Notes: generated from the sequence alone by a model not told the origin. DNA of 64,000 nt from HRBIN15 sp039630445 (GCA_039630445.1 JBCNVA010000141.1:1-64000); one strand, 5' to 3'. Counted from the stretch's first letter, positions 16,341-23,966 are shown. Numbers and translations are program-made.

Positions 16341-17258
16341 TCACCTCAAAGCGTTCACGATGGTGCGCACATTGTGGCGGATCATGCCGACATAGGTCGC
16401 TGCGTCGCTGTTGGGCGGTCCGAGCGCGTCGGAATAGAGCGTGCCGCCCAGTCGCACGAGATGCCCCCGCTGGCGACAGCGTGCAATTACGGCTTGCAAG
16501 GCACGGGGCGAGAGGCTCGTCTCCGCAAAAATCGCCTTAATCCGCCGCTGCACGATGAACTCCGCTAACACCCACAGGTCGCGCAACCCATATTCCGAGA
16601 GGGTGCTGATGCCTTGCAGGCTGCGCACCTCCAGCCCATAGGCGCGCCCAAAATAGCCAAAAGCGTCGTGCGAGGTGATTAGCACGCGCTGCGAAGGGGC
16701 TATCTGCGCTATTTGCGCCTGGCACCATTCGTGGAGCGACTGGAGTTCCTCCTGATAAGCGAGGCTACGCGCGCGAAAGCGCGCCTCATGCTGGGGGAAC
16801 CGCTCGCAGAGGGCGTCGGTTGCCCGCTGCAGCGCGTAAATCCATAAAGAAACATCGTGCCACACATGGGGATCGGGTTTGCCTTCCGCTTCAGGTGGGT
16901 AGCGCAGTCGCTCAGGGGGAATCGCGCTGGCGACGGCGACAGTGGAGCGCACTCGTGCCAGCCGCCCCAAAATCAACCCCATCTTGCCCTCCAGATGCAG
17001 CCCATTATAAAGCACCAGCGTCGCTTTCGCCAGGCGTTGCAGGTCGCCCTCAGTGGGCTTGTAAAGGTGCGGGTCGGTACCAGGACCCATCAGCGCATAG
17101 ACAGCGATCTCTGGCTCGCCCACGCGCCGCGCCAGGTCCGCCACCATGCCAGTGGTGCAGACCACAAGCGGCTTGCCCGACAGCCGTCGTGCTGTGCAGC
17201 CTGCAAGGCTCGCCAACCCTACCGTCAGCGCCGTCGCTCCCCACCGAAATTTAGGCAC
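16341..17258 (-). CDS. Metal-binding lipoprotein of ABC importer (TroA/MntC/ZnuA family)
   Basis: 305 residues. An N-terminal lipoprotein signal with lipobox LAGC (Cys about residue 21) is followed by the cluster-9 binding-protein fold. The four metal-ligand positions read His in TDPHLYKP, His in DPHVWHDV, Glu in FAETSLSP and Asp in LYSDALG. His-His-Glu-Asp, with no His-rich loop, favours manganese or iron over zinc. The start is GTG 17258, 7 nt after a CATAAT -10 box, so the message should be leaderless. It is the first gene of the operon that runs through gmk. Confidence 0.92.
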   Translation of the reverse strand: MPKFRWGATALTVGLASLAGCTARRLSGKPLVVCTTGMVADLARRVGEPEIAVYALMGPGTDPHLYKPTEGDLQRLAKATLVLYNGLHLEGKMGLILGRLARVRSTVAVASAIPPERLRYPPEAEGKPDPHVWHDVSLWIYALQRATDALCERFPQHEARFRARSLAYQEELQSLHEWCQAQIAQIAPSQRVLITSHDAFGYFGRAYGLEVRSLQGISTLSEYGLRDLWVLAEFIVQRRIKAIFAETSLSPRALQAVIARCRQRGHLVRLGGTLYSDALGPPNSDAATYVGMIRHNVRTIVNALR

Positions 17259-17271
17259 GCTTAAAATTATG
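17250..17271 (-). promoter_or_regulatory. Leaderless promoter with overlapping operator-like palindrome
   Basis: An extended -10 TGC-CATAAT (17271-17266) ends 7 nt before the GTG. An imperfect palindrome TTTAAGC-GT-GCCTAAA (17265-17250) covers the expected +1 and the first codons of the metal-binding protein gene. Its shape resembles DtxR/MntR-family boxes (inference), which would give metal-dependent repression. Confidence 0.5.
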
Positions 17272-17306
17272 GCACGCCCTTCCCAGTGAATGCAACCTTC
17301 TGGGGG

Positions 17307-17312
17307 TATACT
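17307..17312 (+). promoter_or_regulatory. Leaderless -10 box of rph
   Basis: GGG-TATACT ending 7 nt before ATG 17320. It is back to back with the metal-ABC promoter. Confidence 0.65.
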
Positions 17313-17319
17313 TGCTTAA

Positions 17320-18048
17320 ATGAAACGCATCGATGGACGGGCGGCGGATGAGCTGCGCCCTTTGAAAATCGAGTACGGCTTCCATCCTTACGCAGAGGGA
17401 TCGTGCCTAATCACGATGGGCAACACGCGCGTGCTAATCACCGCAACTGTCGAGGACAAAGTGCCCCCCTTCCTGAAGGGCACAGGCAGCGGTTGGATTA
17501 CGGCAGAGTACGGCATGCTGCCCCGCGCGGGTAAGCAGCGCAGTCAGCGTGATGTGGCGCGCGGCACACCCAGCGGACGCACGATGGAGATTCAGCGGCT
17601 GATCGGACGCTCCATCCGCTCAGTAGTCGACCTTTCGCAGCTGGGTGAGCGCACGATTACCCTCGATTGCGATGTGCTTCAGGCGGACGGCGGCACGCGC
17701 ACCGCCTGCGTCACAGGGGGGTTCGTCGCCTTCGTGCAGGCCTGCCGCTGGATGATTGATGAGGGCTATCTGCAGCGGTTCCCCTTCCAGGAGCATGTGG
17801 CAGCGATTAGCGTCGGCGTCGTTCGTAACGAGGAGCTGCTTGACTTGTGCTATGAGGAGGATGTGCAGGCGGCGGTCGATATGAATGTGGTAATGACCAA
17901 TCGGGGGCGGTATGTAGAGATACAGGGGACGGCTGAGGGGATGCCCTTCTCGCGCGAGCGACTGCTGCGCCTGCTCGATTTAGCTCAGCGCGGGCTGGAA
18001 CAGGTGTTTGCGATCCAGGCGCAGGCGGTGGAGGCGATTATGCGATGA
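17320..18048 (+). CDS. rph: Ribonuclease PH
   Basis: Phosphorolytic 3'-exoribonuclease that trims tRNA 3' ends. 242 residues, the usual length. Conserved stretches include GFHPYAEGSCLITMGNTRVL, GWITAEYGMLPRAG, RGTPSGRTMEIQRLIGRS and LDCDVLQADGGTRTA. Translation probably starts at the first nucleotide of the mRNA. It overlaps the next gene by 4 bp (ATGA). Confidence 0.96.
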   Translation: MKRIDGRAADELRPLKIEYGFHPYAEGSCLITMGNTRVLITATVEDKVPPFLKGTGSGWITAEYGMLPRAGKQRSQRDVARGTPSGRTMEIQRLIGRSIRSVVDLSQLGERTITLDCDVLQADGGTRTACVTGGFVAFVQACRWMIDEGYLQRFPFQEHVAAISVGVVRNEELLDLCYEEDVQAAVDMNVVMTNRGRYVEIQGTAEGMPFSRERLLRLLDLAQRGLEQVFAIQAQAVEAIMR

Positions 18049-18830
18049 AGGGTGCGCAGCGTATCGTGTCGCTTGCGCCATCCATTACCGAGATCCTGTT
18101 CGCGTTGGGGCTGGGCAAGCGCGTGGTGGGTGTCACTGAACTGTGCAACTATCCGCCTGAGGCGCGCGCCAAGCCCAAAGTGGGCGATGCCAACATTAGC
18201 CCCGAGCGTGTGGTCGCCCTCAAACCCGATCTGGTCGTGGCGCACGAACTGCTCAACGGGCGGGTGATCCCCGTGCTGCGCCGTCTGGGGCTGCGCGTGC
18301 TGAGCGCAAATCCGAACACCTTCGAAAAGCTGTTCGCGTTCATTCAGCAAATCGGTGAGGCAGCGGGTGTGCCTGAGCGGGCTACGCAGCTGGTGCGTCA
18401 GATGAAGGCGCGCATGCAGCGTGTGGCGCAGCGTGTCGCACGGGTACGCACACGCCCGCGTGTGCTGTTTGCCATCAGCGTCGAGCCACTCTGGGCGTCG
18501 GGGAGGGGCACCTTCGCGGATGACCTGATTCGGCGTGCAGGAGGCGTTAATGCGCTCGGCTCGCAAGTGCAGGGCTTTCGTGCAATTAGCCTGGAAACCG
18601 CGCTTGCCTGCCGCCCTGAAGTGATCCTGCTGGCAGGTCCCCGCCGTGACGCGATTTTGAACGACCCGCGCTGGCGCAACACGCCTGCCGTGCAGCGCGG
18701 GCGTGTGTATGAAGTGAACCCTGACATCTACCTGCGCGAATCGCCTCGCCTGATCGATGCGCTGGAGCAACTGGCATCGTTACTGATGGGGCAATATGCC
18801 CCTTCCCATGCGGTTCGGAATAGTAATTAA
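18045..18830 (+). CDS. BtuF/FepB-like periplasmic-binding fold protein without signal peptide
   Basis: 261 residues matching cobalamin/siderophore ABC binding proteins: RIVSLAPSITEILFALGLG, then LKPDLVVAHELL, then LWASGRGTFADDLIRRAGG, then RPEVILLAGP. Such proteins are normally exported, yet the mature domain begins at residue 5. The ATG overlaps the rph stop, so no signal peptide can be hidden upstream. No permease or ATPase gene is nearby. It may be a cytoplasmic corrinoid- or metal-binding protein, or the export signal may have been lost. Confidence 0.85.
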   Translation: MKGAQRIVSLAPSITEILFALGLGKRVVGVTELCNYPPEARAKPKVGDANISPERVVALKPDLVVAHELLNGRVIPVLRRLGLRVLSANPNTFEKLFAFIQQIGEAAGVPERATQLVRQMKARMQRVAQRVARVRTRPRVLFAISVEPLWASGRGTFADDLIRRAGGVNALGSQVQGFRAISLETALACRPEVILLAGPRRDAILNDPRWRNTPAVQRGRVYEVNPDIYLRESPRLIDALEQLASLLMGQYAPSHAVRNSN

Positions 18831-18883
18831 TGCAGTGCCGCACGCAGCCTTGACAGTGCTTCCGCAATTGGTGGGGCTGTATC

Positions 18884-19056
18884 TAATACCGATTGGGTTT
18901 TCAAATGACGCATCGTCCTGTACGGCTAAAGCCGTTGCTATGCAAACGAAGCCGACCTCCGTCGGTTGAATAGCCCGCGCAGGCGGGCTTTGTCTGCACA
19001 GGAACGGCTTCAGCCGTACCGGAATATTGCGCTACTTGAAACCCTGATTGGTATAA
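18884..19056. repeat. MITE-like palindromic element with four hairpins
   Basis: About 173 bp bounded by imperfect terminal inverted repeats: left 18884-18904 (TAATACCGATTGGG...), right 19036-19056 (...CCCTGATTGGTATAA). Inside are ACGGCT-AA-AGCCGT, CCGAC-CTCC-GTCGG, AGCCCGC-GCAG-GCGGGCT and ACGGCT-TC-AGCCGT. The first and last also pair with each other. No ORF is inside. Confidence 0.75.
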
Positions 19057-19095
19057 ACGGCAAAACGCAATTCGTTTGGGTACGGTCATAATGGG

Positions 19096-20106
19096 CTAAG
19101 CCGACTCGCGTGGGACGAGGCGTGCGGGCACGATCAAGCGGCGTGGCTGCACCGGACGCCCCTCAATCAAGTCGATCAGGCGTTGCGTGGCGGCGCGTGC
19201 TAGTGCAGGAATATCGATCGCCACCGAAGTTAAGCTCGGTTCCACGAAGGCACCCAGCAGCGTGTCGTTGAAGCCGACCAGCGCGACATCGTCAGGGACG
19301 CGCAGCCCGCGTCGCTGCGCCTCGCGCATCGCACCAATCGCCAGCACATCGTCCAGCGCCAGCACCGCGTCGGGCGGCTGGCTCAGGCAAAGCAGTTCAC
19401 TCATCGCACGCGCCCCACCTTGCTCACTGAACGCGCCAAAGGTTACCAAGCGAGTGTCGTAAGGGATGCCGTGCGCCTCGAGGGCTTCGCGATAGCCCTG
19501 CAAGCGGTCGCGCGTCACGGTCAGTCCTGCTGGCCCGCCGATATAGGCGATGCGTCGGCGCCCCCGCTGAATGAGGTACTCCGTCGCCATCCGCGCTGCA
19601 CCCACATTATCGTTGTCCACCGTGTAGATGGCGTCCTCTGGCTCGTAGCGTCCGATCAGCACAAAGGGGAAGCCCTCCGCGCTCAGACGCGCGATGCGTT
19701 CATCGCGCGTCTCCGATTCGACCAGAATCAACCCATCCACGCGGCGTGTGCGTAGCAACTCCTCGTAAATGGCGCGTTGCCCACGCACGGTGCGCGCTGC
19801 ATCCACACAGAGGTGATAGCCCTGCTTGCCCGCCTGATCGATGATGGAGGCAATCAAGGCGCTGAAAAAGGGATCCTGCGCCAGCGCTGCGGGCGACCGA
19901 TGCACCACCAGTCCCAGCAGGCGCGTGCGTTGCGCCCGCAGCGATTGCGCCCGCGCATCGGGCACATAGCCCAGCGCCTCCACCACCGTCAGCACGCGCT
20001 GGCGCAACTCCTTATTGACCTGCGGGTCGTTGTTCAGCACGCGCGAGACCGTCGCCTGTGAGACCCGTGCCAGCCGCGCAATCTCCCGCTGCCTGATTTC
20101 TGCCAT
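19096..20106 (-). CDS. LacI-family transcriptional regulator
   Basis: 336 residues. The N-terminal helix-turn-helix is IARLARVSQATVSRVLNNDP with the hinge helix DARAQSLRAQRT; the rest is a periplasmic-binding-like effector domain (GLVVHRSP, DGLILVESE, VGFNDTLLGAFVEPSLTSV). It probably responds to a sugar. The oxidoreductase/hexose-kinase pair upstream on the same strand is a candidate target. A palindrome downstream of its own -10 box suggests autoregulation. Confidence 0.93.
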   Translation of the reverse strand: MAEIRQREIARLARVSQATVSRVLNNDPQVNKELRQRVLTVVEALGYVPDARAQSLRAQRTRLLGLVVHRSPAALAQDPFFSALIASIIDQAGKQGYHLCVDAARTVRGQRAIYEELLRTRRVDGLILVESETRDERIARLSAEGFPFVLIGRYEPEDAIYTVDNDNVGAARMATEYLIQRGRRRIAYIGGPAGLTVTRDRLQGYREALEAHGIPYDTRLVTFGAFSEQGGARAMSELLCLSQPPDAVLALDDVLAIGAMREAQRRGLRVPDDVALVGFNDTLLGAFVEPSLTSVAIDIPALARAATQRLIDLIEGRPVQPRRLIVPARLVPRESA

Positions 20107-20121
20107 CGGTCATTCCACCCT

Positions 20122-20151
20122 TTGGAAATACGAGTTCCAACTCTTATTATA
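20122..20151 (-). promoter_or_regulatory. Promoter and putative autoregulatory operator of the LacI gene
   Basis: TATAAT at 20151-20146 (minus strand) is followed immediately by the inverted repeat TTGGAA-n7-TTCCAA (20122-20140), which spans the expected +1 region about 16 bp before the ATG. Confidence 0.55.
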
Positions 20152-20290
20152 ACCCAAGTTGCTACTTATCTGGGATTCCTCGCCTTCGGCTCGGAATGAC
20201 AGGTTCGTTTTCACAAGGTTAGTGTTGTCATTCCGAGCGAAGCGAGGAATCTCACCTGCTCAAAAACAACAGGTAGCAACTCAGGTTATT
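20149..20290. repeat. MITE-like inverted repeat, family A copy 1
   Basis: About 142 bp. The ends are inverted copies of ATAACCCAAGTTGCTAC (16 of 20 positions agree), and inside lies a second long inverted repeat (ATTCCTCGCCTTCGGCTCGG against its complement). The left end overlaps the -10 box of the LacI gene. No ORF. Confidence 0.85.
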
Positions 20291-20351
20291 ATAGCCCATG
20301 AGGTTGCGCAAACACAAGTGCTGGGCGCCATGTGTAAGAGGGAGACACCTC

Positions 20352-21671
20352 TTACACCTTATCGGGCACTTCGAAGCCCTTTGCGTAGTGATTGCGGCGC
20401 AGCATTGCGTTCGCTTCACGGTCGTTGATAAACTGCTTACGCACAGGATCGAAGCGCAGTGAGCGTCCCAACCGATAGGAGATGTTCGCCAGATGCACCA
20501 GCTGCGCTGAGATGACTCCTTCCTCCACTTCGCAATTCAGATCCTCACGCCGCCGGCTACGCACCGCCTGAATGAAGTTGCGGTAGTGGTCTGGCTCGCC
20601 CGTGCCCCGAAGCGGTGGAAGGTTCAGATGGGTAGCGGGTGTCAGCTCATCCTGCGGCGAGCGGCGCGCCTTGTAGCCATCACCTGACGACATGTAGCCC
20701 AGCGAGCCATACACCAGATTGCCCACCTTCGCGCCCTGCTCGTCGTTGGTAAACAGCCCGCGCACTTCGAACACCAGCAGCGAGCCGTCCTCAAACTCGA
20801 AGGTAGCTATCTGGGTGTTGGGTGTCTCGCCCTGATCCTTGTAGCCATATCGACCGCCGACCGAGTGCACCTTGACAGGATAGCGCTTGTTCAGGAACCA
20901 GCGGGCGATGTCCAGCTGATGCACGCCCTGGTTGCCGATGTCGCCGTTGCCATAGAGCCAGAACCAGTGCCAGTTGTAATGCACATAGTTGGGGTTGAAT
21001 CGGCGTCGTGCGGCAGGTCCCTGCCAGAGGTCCCAGTGCAGCCACGGAGGCGGATCGCTGTCGGGCTGGAAGCCAATCGGACCGCGCGGCTTGTAGCACA
21101 GCCCGCGCGCCATGTAGATTTGCCCAATCTCGCCTGCCCAGACGCGCTGCACTGCATTCCGCGTAGTGGGGTCGGAGCGGGTCTGATGCCCTACCTGCAC
21201 GATGCGGTTGTACTTCCGCGCTGCCTCGATCATCTTTTCACCTTCGTGGAAGCTCCAACAGGCAGGTTTCTCCACATAGACATCCTTGCCTGCCTGACAC
21301 GCCCAGATGGTGAGCAGCGCGTGCCAGTGGTTGGGCGTGGCAGTGGACACTACATCCACCTCCTTGTCCTCCAGCAGCTGGCGCACATCGGTGTAGAGTT
21401 TGGGGCGCTTGCCCTGTTTCTGTTCTACCATCGCCGCGCCCTGCGGGAGCAACCGCTCATCCACATCGCAGAGGGCAACAATCTGCACGCCCTCCATCTC
21501 CAGAAAGCGGCGGATATGGGTCTTGCCCTGCCCGTTGAAGCCGACAACGGCGACGCCAATCGTGTCGTTGGGGCTGTAGCTCCAGCTGCGTAGGAAGGTT
21601 AGCCCTGCCGCTGCGCCCAGCACCATCTTGCCCGACTGGATCAGAAAGGTGCGCCGATCGATCCGTTCCAT
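20352..21671 (-). CDS. Gfo/Idh/MocA-family oxidoreductase, Tat-like signal
   Basis: About 439 residues. The N-terminus MERIDRRTFLIQSGKM is a Tat-type signal, followed by the Rossmann site VAVVGFNGQGKTHI and the family motif VEKPACWSFHEGEKM. NYVHYNWHWFWLYGNGDIGNQ is typical of the large exported subgroup found with sugar catabolism genes. ATG 21671 is chosen because GGAGG lies 7 bases upstream, and not the open frame's 21713. It follows the PfkB-type kinase by about 55 bp and is probably cotranscribed with it. Confidence 0.88.
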   Translation of the reverse strand: MERIDRRTFLIQSGKMVLGAAAGLTFLRSWSYSPNDTIGVAVVGFNGQGKTHIRRFLEMEGVQIVALCDVDERLLPQGAAMVEQKQGKRPKLYTDVRQLLEDKEVDVVSTATPNHWHALLTIWACQAGKDVYVEKPACWSFHEGEKMIEAARKYNRIVQVGHQTRSDPTTRNAVQRVWAGEIGQIYMARGLCYKPRGPIGFQPDSDPPPWLHWDLWQGPAARRRFNPNYVHYNWHWFWLYGNGDIGNQGVHQLDIARWFLNKRYPVKVHSVGGRYGYKDQGETPNTQIATFEFEDGSLLVFEVRGLFTNDEQGAKVGNLVYGSLGYMSSGDGYKARRSPQDELTPATHLNLPPLRGTGEPDHYRNFIQAVRSRRREDLNCEVEEGVISAQLVHLANISYRLGRSLRFDPVRKQFINDREANAMLRRNHYAKGFEVPDKV

Positions 21672-21726
21672 AGGCTCGCCTCCGACATGGAGAGGTTTCA
21701 GCATAGGCGGCACAACTCCTGCGTGC

Positions 21727-22668
21727 TTAGGGCGGTGGCTCTAATCGCTGAATTTTCACAAGGGGCAGTAGTTGCAGCACTTGCTCGCGACGGGCGATTT
21801 CGGCGCCGCTGGTGGTGGCGGTGGCAGCGCCCGCTGCCGTGCCCCAGCGCAACGCCTCCTCCAGCGAGCCGCCTTGCGCCAGAATGTGCAGGATGCCCGC
21901 CACCATCGAGTCGCCGCTGCCGATGGTGCTGCGTACCTGTACCTGAGGTGGGATGGCACGGAACACGCCCTCGCTGGAGACGGCATCGGCGCCCCGCGCT
22001 CCGCGCGAGATAATCACATGGCGGATGCCACGCGCATGCAGCTCGCAGGCAGCGTCAAGGCAGTCGGTGTCACCGCGGAGCGCACGCCCCAGCAGGCGTT
22101 CTGCCTCCTGCTCGTTGGGTTTGATCAAATCGGGCTTGGCGCGTAGTCCCACCAGCATTGGCGGACCGTCGCTATCGAGGGCGCAGGGCACACCTGCCTG
22201 ACGCGCCCGCTCAATCAGGATCGCATACGCCTCGCGTGGTGCGCCCGGTGGCAAGCTACCCCCCATCGCCAGCCACGATGCCTGCGGCAGGTACGCCTCC
22301 ACTTTTGCCAGCAACGCTTCCCAGTCTTGTGGGCTGATTTCGGGACCTGGCTCGTTCAGCATCGTGGGCGGTTGTCCCGTCGTTTCCTCGATGCACAGGT
22401 TGCGCCGAGTGGGTTTATCGAGCCAAACGAAGTCGTGGGGTACACCTTCGGCGTCCAGCACGGCGCATACGAACTGCCCCGTTTTGCCCCCCACGAACCC
22501 CAGCGCCATCACAGGGCTGCCCAGCGCGTGCGCCACCCGCGCCAGATTGATGCCCTTGCCGCCCGCATCCACCTCCACCCGCAACACGCGATTCGTGTCA
22601 TGCGGGCGCAACGCCTCTACAAAAATCGTCTCATCCACCGACGGGTTCAGCGTCACTGTGAGAATCAT
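21727..22668 (-). CDS. PfkB-family hexose-phosphate kinase (1-phosphofructokinase / tagatose-6-P kinase type)
   Basis: About 313 residues. The N-terminus MILTVTLNPSVDETIFV and the C-terminal PfkB signature TIGSGDSMVAGILH (catalytic Asp) place it with FruK/LacC/PfkB kinases that phosphorylate fructose-1-P, fructose-6-P or tagatose-6-P; the exact substrate is open. ATG 22668 matches the family start, although the frame is open 23 codons further. It has no clear promoter of its own and begins 13 bp after a truncated methyltransferase ORF that carries a good promoter. Confidence 0.88.
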   Translation of the reverse strand: MILTVTLNPSVDETIFVEALRPHDTNRVLRVEVDAGGKGINLARVAHALGSPVMALGFVGGKTGQFVCAVLDAEGVPHDFVWLDKPTRRNLCIEETTGQPPTMLNEPGPEISPQDWEALLAKVEAYLPQASWLAMGGSLPPGAPREAYAILIERARQAGVPCALDSDGPPMLVGLRAKPDLIKPNEQEAERLLGRALRGDTDCLDAACELHARGIRHVIISRGARGADAVSSEGVFRAIPPQVQVRSTIGSGDSMVAGILHILAQGGSLEEALRWGTAAGAATATTSGAEIARREQVLQLLPLVKIQRLEPPP

Positions 22669-22681
22669 CGTTTCAACCCCA

Positions 22682-22831
22682 CTATTCTTTGGGTACACCA
22701 TAATCCTTGATGTGCCAATAAGGGGGTGAGGTGACAATCAGCGCGACGCTCGCGTCGGGCGTCTCCGCCATGTTGCGACTATCCGCGATATAGATTTTCC
22801 CGTAAGGCATGCTGTTGCTGCCCGATGCCAT
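22682..22831 (-). pseudogene. N-terminal remnant of a DNA methyltransferase (49 codons)
   Basis: The minus strand from ATG 22831 encodes a 49-residue peptide containing YGKIYIADSRNMAE, then VALIVTSPPYWHIKDYGVPK, then stop. TSPPYW is catalytic motif IV of N4-cytosine/N6-adenine DNA methyltransferases, and the spacing from the start matches intact family members. Everything beyond about residue 49 is missing. The peptide stops at 22682 and the hexose kinase starts 13 bp later. A TATACT box lies 7 nt before the ATG, so the fragment is probably still transcribed as a leaderless mini-ORF ahead of the kinase. Confidence 0.75.
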
Positions 22832-22838
22832 CGTCTGG

Positions 22839-22859
22839 AGTATACCTCGCGGGTATAAT
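22839..22859. promoter_or_regulatory. Divergent promoters: methyltransferase remnant/kinase and DJ-1 gene
   Basis: Minus strand: AGG-TATACT at 22844-22839, 7 nt before ATG 22831. Plus strand: GGG-TATAAT at 22854-22859, giving a leader of about 45 nt that holds the hairpin CTGAGG-GAACG-CCTCAG and an SD for the gene at 22911. Confidence 0.65.
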
Positions 22860-22910
22860 CCTTATTGCCTGAGGGAACGCCTCAGAGCCTGTTGACGAGG
22901 AGGTCGAACG

Positions 22911-23492
22911 ATGGCAACACGCAAGATACTGATGATTGTGGGCGACTTCGTAGAGGATTACGAAGTGATGGTGCCCTTCCAGACGCTTCAAGCGGTTGGC
23001 TGTGAGGTTCATGCGGTCTGCCCCGGTAAACGCGCGGGTCAAAAAGTCCGCACAGCGATACACGACTTTGAAGGCGACCAGACCTACTCTGAGAAGCCCG
23101 GTCATAACTTCACGCTGAACTACTCGTTCGACGAAGTACGCCTCGACGATTACGACGCGCTGGTCATTCCTGGTGGGCGTGCGCCCGAATACATTCGTCG
23201 CGAGCCGAAGGTGCTGGAGATGGTGCGCCACTTCTTTGAGCATAACAAGCCAGTAGCCGCTATCTGTCATGGGCTGCAGGTGCTAAGCGCGGCGGGCGTG
23301 CTGCAGGGGCGTACTGTCACCGCCTACCCTGCCGTTGGGCCCGAGGTCACACTGGCAGGCGCACGCTATGAGGAAGTGCCGGTCGACAAGGCGGTAGTAG
23401 ATGGCAAGTTGGTGACCGCACCTGCCTGGCCGGCGCATCCCGACTGGCTGGCGAAGTTCCTGCAAGTGTTAGGCGTGCGCATCGAAATGTAG
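22911..23492 (+). CDS. DJ-1/PfpI-family protein
   Basis: 193 residues with the flavodoxin-like DJ-1 fold: KILMIVGDFVEDYEVMVP, then YDALVIPGGRAPEYIR, then the nucleophile elbow PVAAICHGLQVL with the conserved Cys. Relatives are deglycases, glyoxalases or intracellular proteases; the activity cannot be chosen from sequence. GAGGAGG precedes the ATG at good distance. A strong GC hairpin follows the stop. Confidence 0.92.
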   Translation: MATRKILMIVGDFVEDYEVMVPFQTLQAVGCEVHAVCPGKRAGQKVRTAIHDFEGDQTYSEKPGHNFTLNYSFDEVRLDDYDALVIPGGRAPEYIRREPKVLEMVRHFFEHNKPVAAICHGLQVLSAAGVLQGRTVTAYPAVGPEVTLAGARYEEVPVDKAVVDGKLVTAPAWPAHPDWLAKFLQVLGVRIEM

Positions 23493-23498
23493 ACCTGA

Positions 23499-23522
23499 CC
23501 CCCCGCTCGAAAGGGCGGGGGG
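23499..23522 (+). terminator. GC-rich hairpin after the DJ-1 gene
   Basis: CCCCCCGC (23499-23506), 8-nt loop, GCGGGGGG (23515-23522), seven bases after the stop. No T-tract follows, so termination may be factor-aided. Confidence 0.6.
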
Positions 23523-23533
23523 CTATGCATTAA

Positions 23534-23729
23534 GATAACCCAAGTTGCTACCTATCGCCTTTGAGCGGGCGAGATTCCTCGCCTTCGGCTCGGAATGACA
23601 AGCTCCTTGCCGCGTAAAAAGCCTTGTCATTCCGAGCGAAGCCCTGTCATCCCGAACAGAGCCTTGTCATTCCGAGCGAAGCGAGGAATCTCACCTGCCT
23701 AAAGGCAACAGGTAGCAACTTGGGCAATA
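23534..23729. repeat. MITE-like inverted repeat, family A copy 2
   Basis: About 196 bp, with the same ends as copy 1 (ATAACCCAAGTTGCTAC / its complement) and the same internal inverted repeat. It is longer because an internal GTCATTCCGAGCGAAGC-type block is repeated three times. A stretch like the right end of the 18884 element (TTGAAATCCCGATGGGTATA) follows at 23730-23751. Confidence 0.85.
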
Positions 23730-23891
23730 TTTGAAATCCCGATGGGTATAAGAAGCGATTTGCTCGAACAGTGCACGATATGGGGGCGTGCAAAGGGCAG
23801 AGGTACATCTGGTGAGCCGCGTGGAGTATATGCGGGACTGGGCACGGGTGGGGGTTCCTGTGCCTGGCAAGGTTCGAATCGTCCAACCTTC

Positions 23892-23966
23892 TGGTGAGCC
23901 GGGTGGGATTCGAACCCACGACCAACGGCTTAAAAGGCCGCTGCTCTGCCCCTGAGCTACCGGCTC
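23892..23966 (-). tRNA. tRNA-Lys (anticodon TTT)
   Basis: A complete cloverleaf on the minus strand: acceptor GAGCCGG/CCGGCTC, D arm GCTC/GAGC, anticodon stem CGGC/GCCG with loop CTTTTAA, T arm GTGGG-TTCGAAT-CCCAC, and an encoded CCA. A TATAAT box ends 9 nt before the 5' end, leaving a predicted 5' leader of only about 3 nt. Confidence 0.96.

Noticed and set aside
22779..23270. 163-codon minus-strand frame over the DJ-1 gene
   Set aside because: It is antisense to a clear DJ-1/PfpI protein with an SD; only the separate short frame 22682-22831 has methyltransferase sequence.
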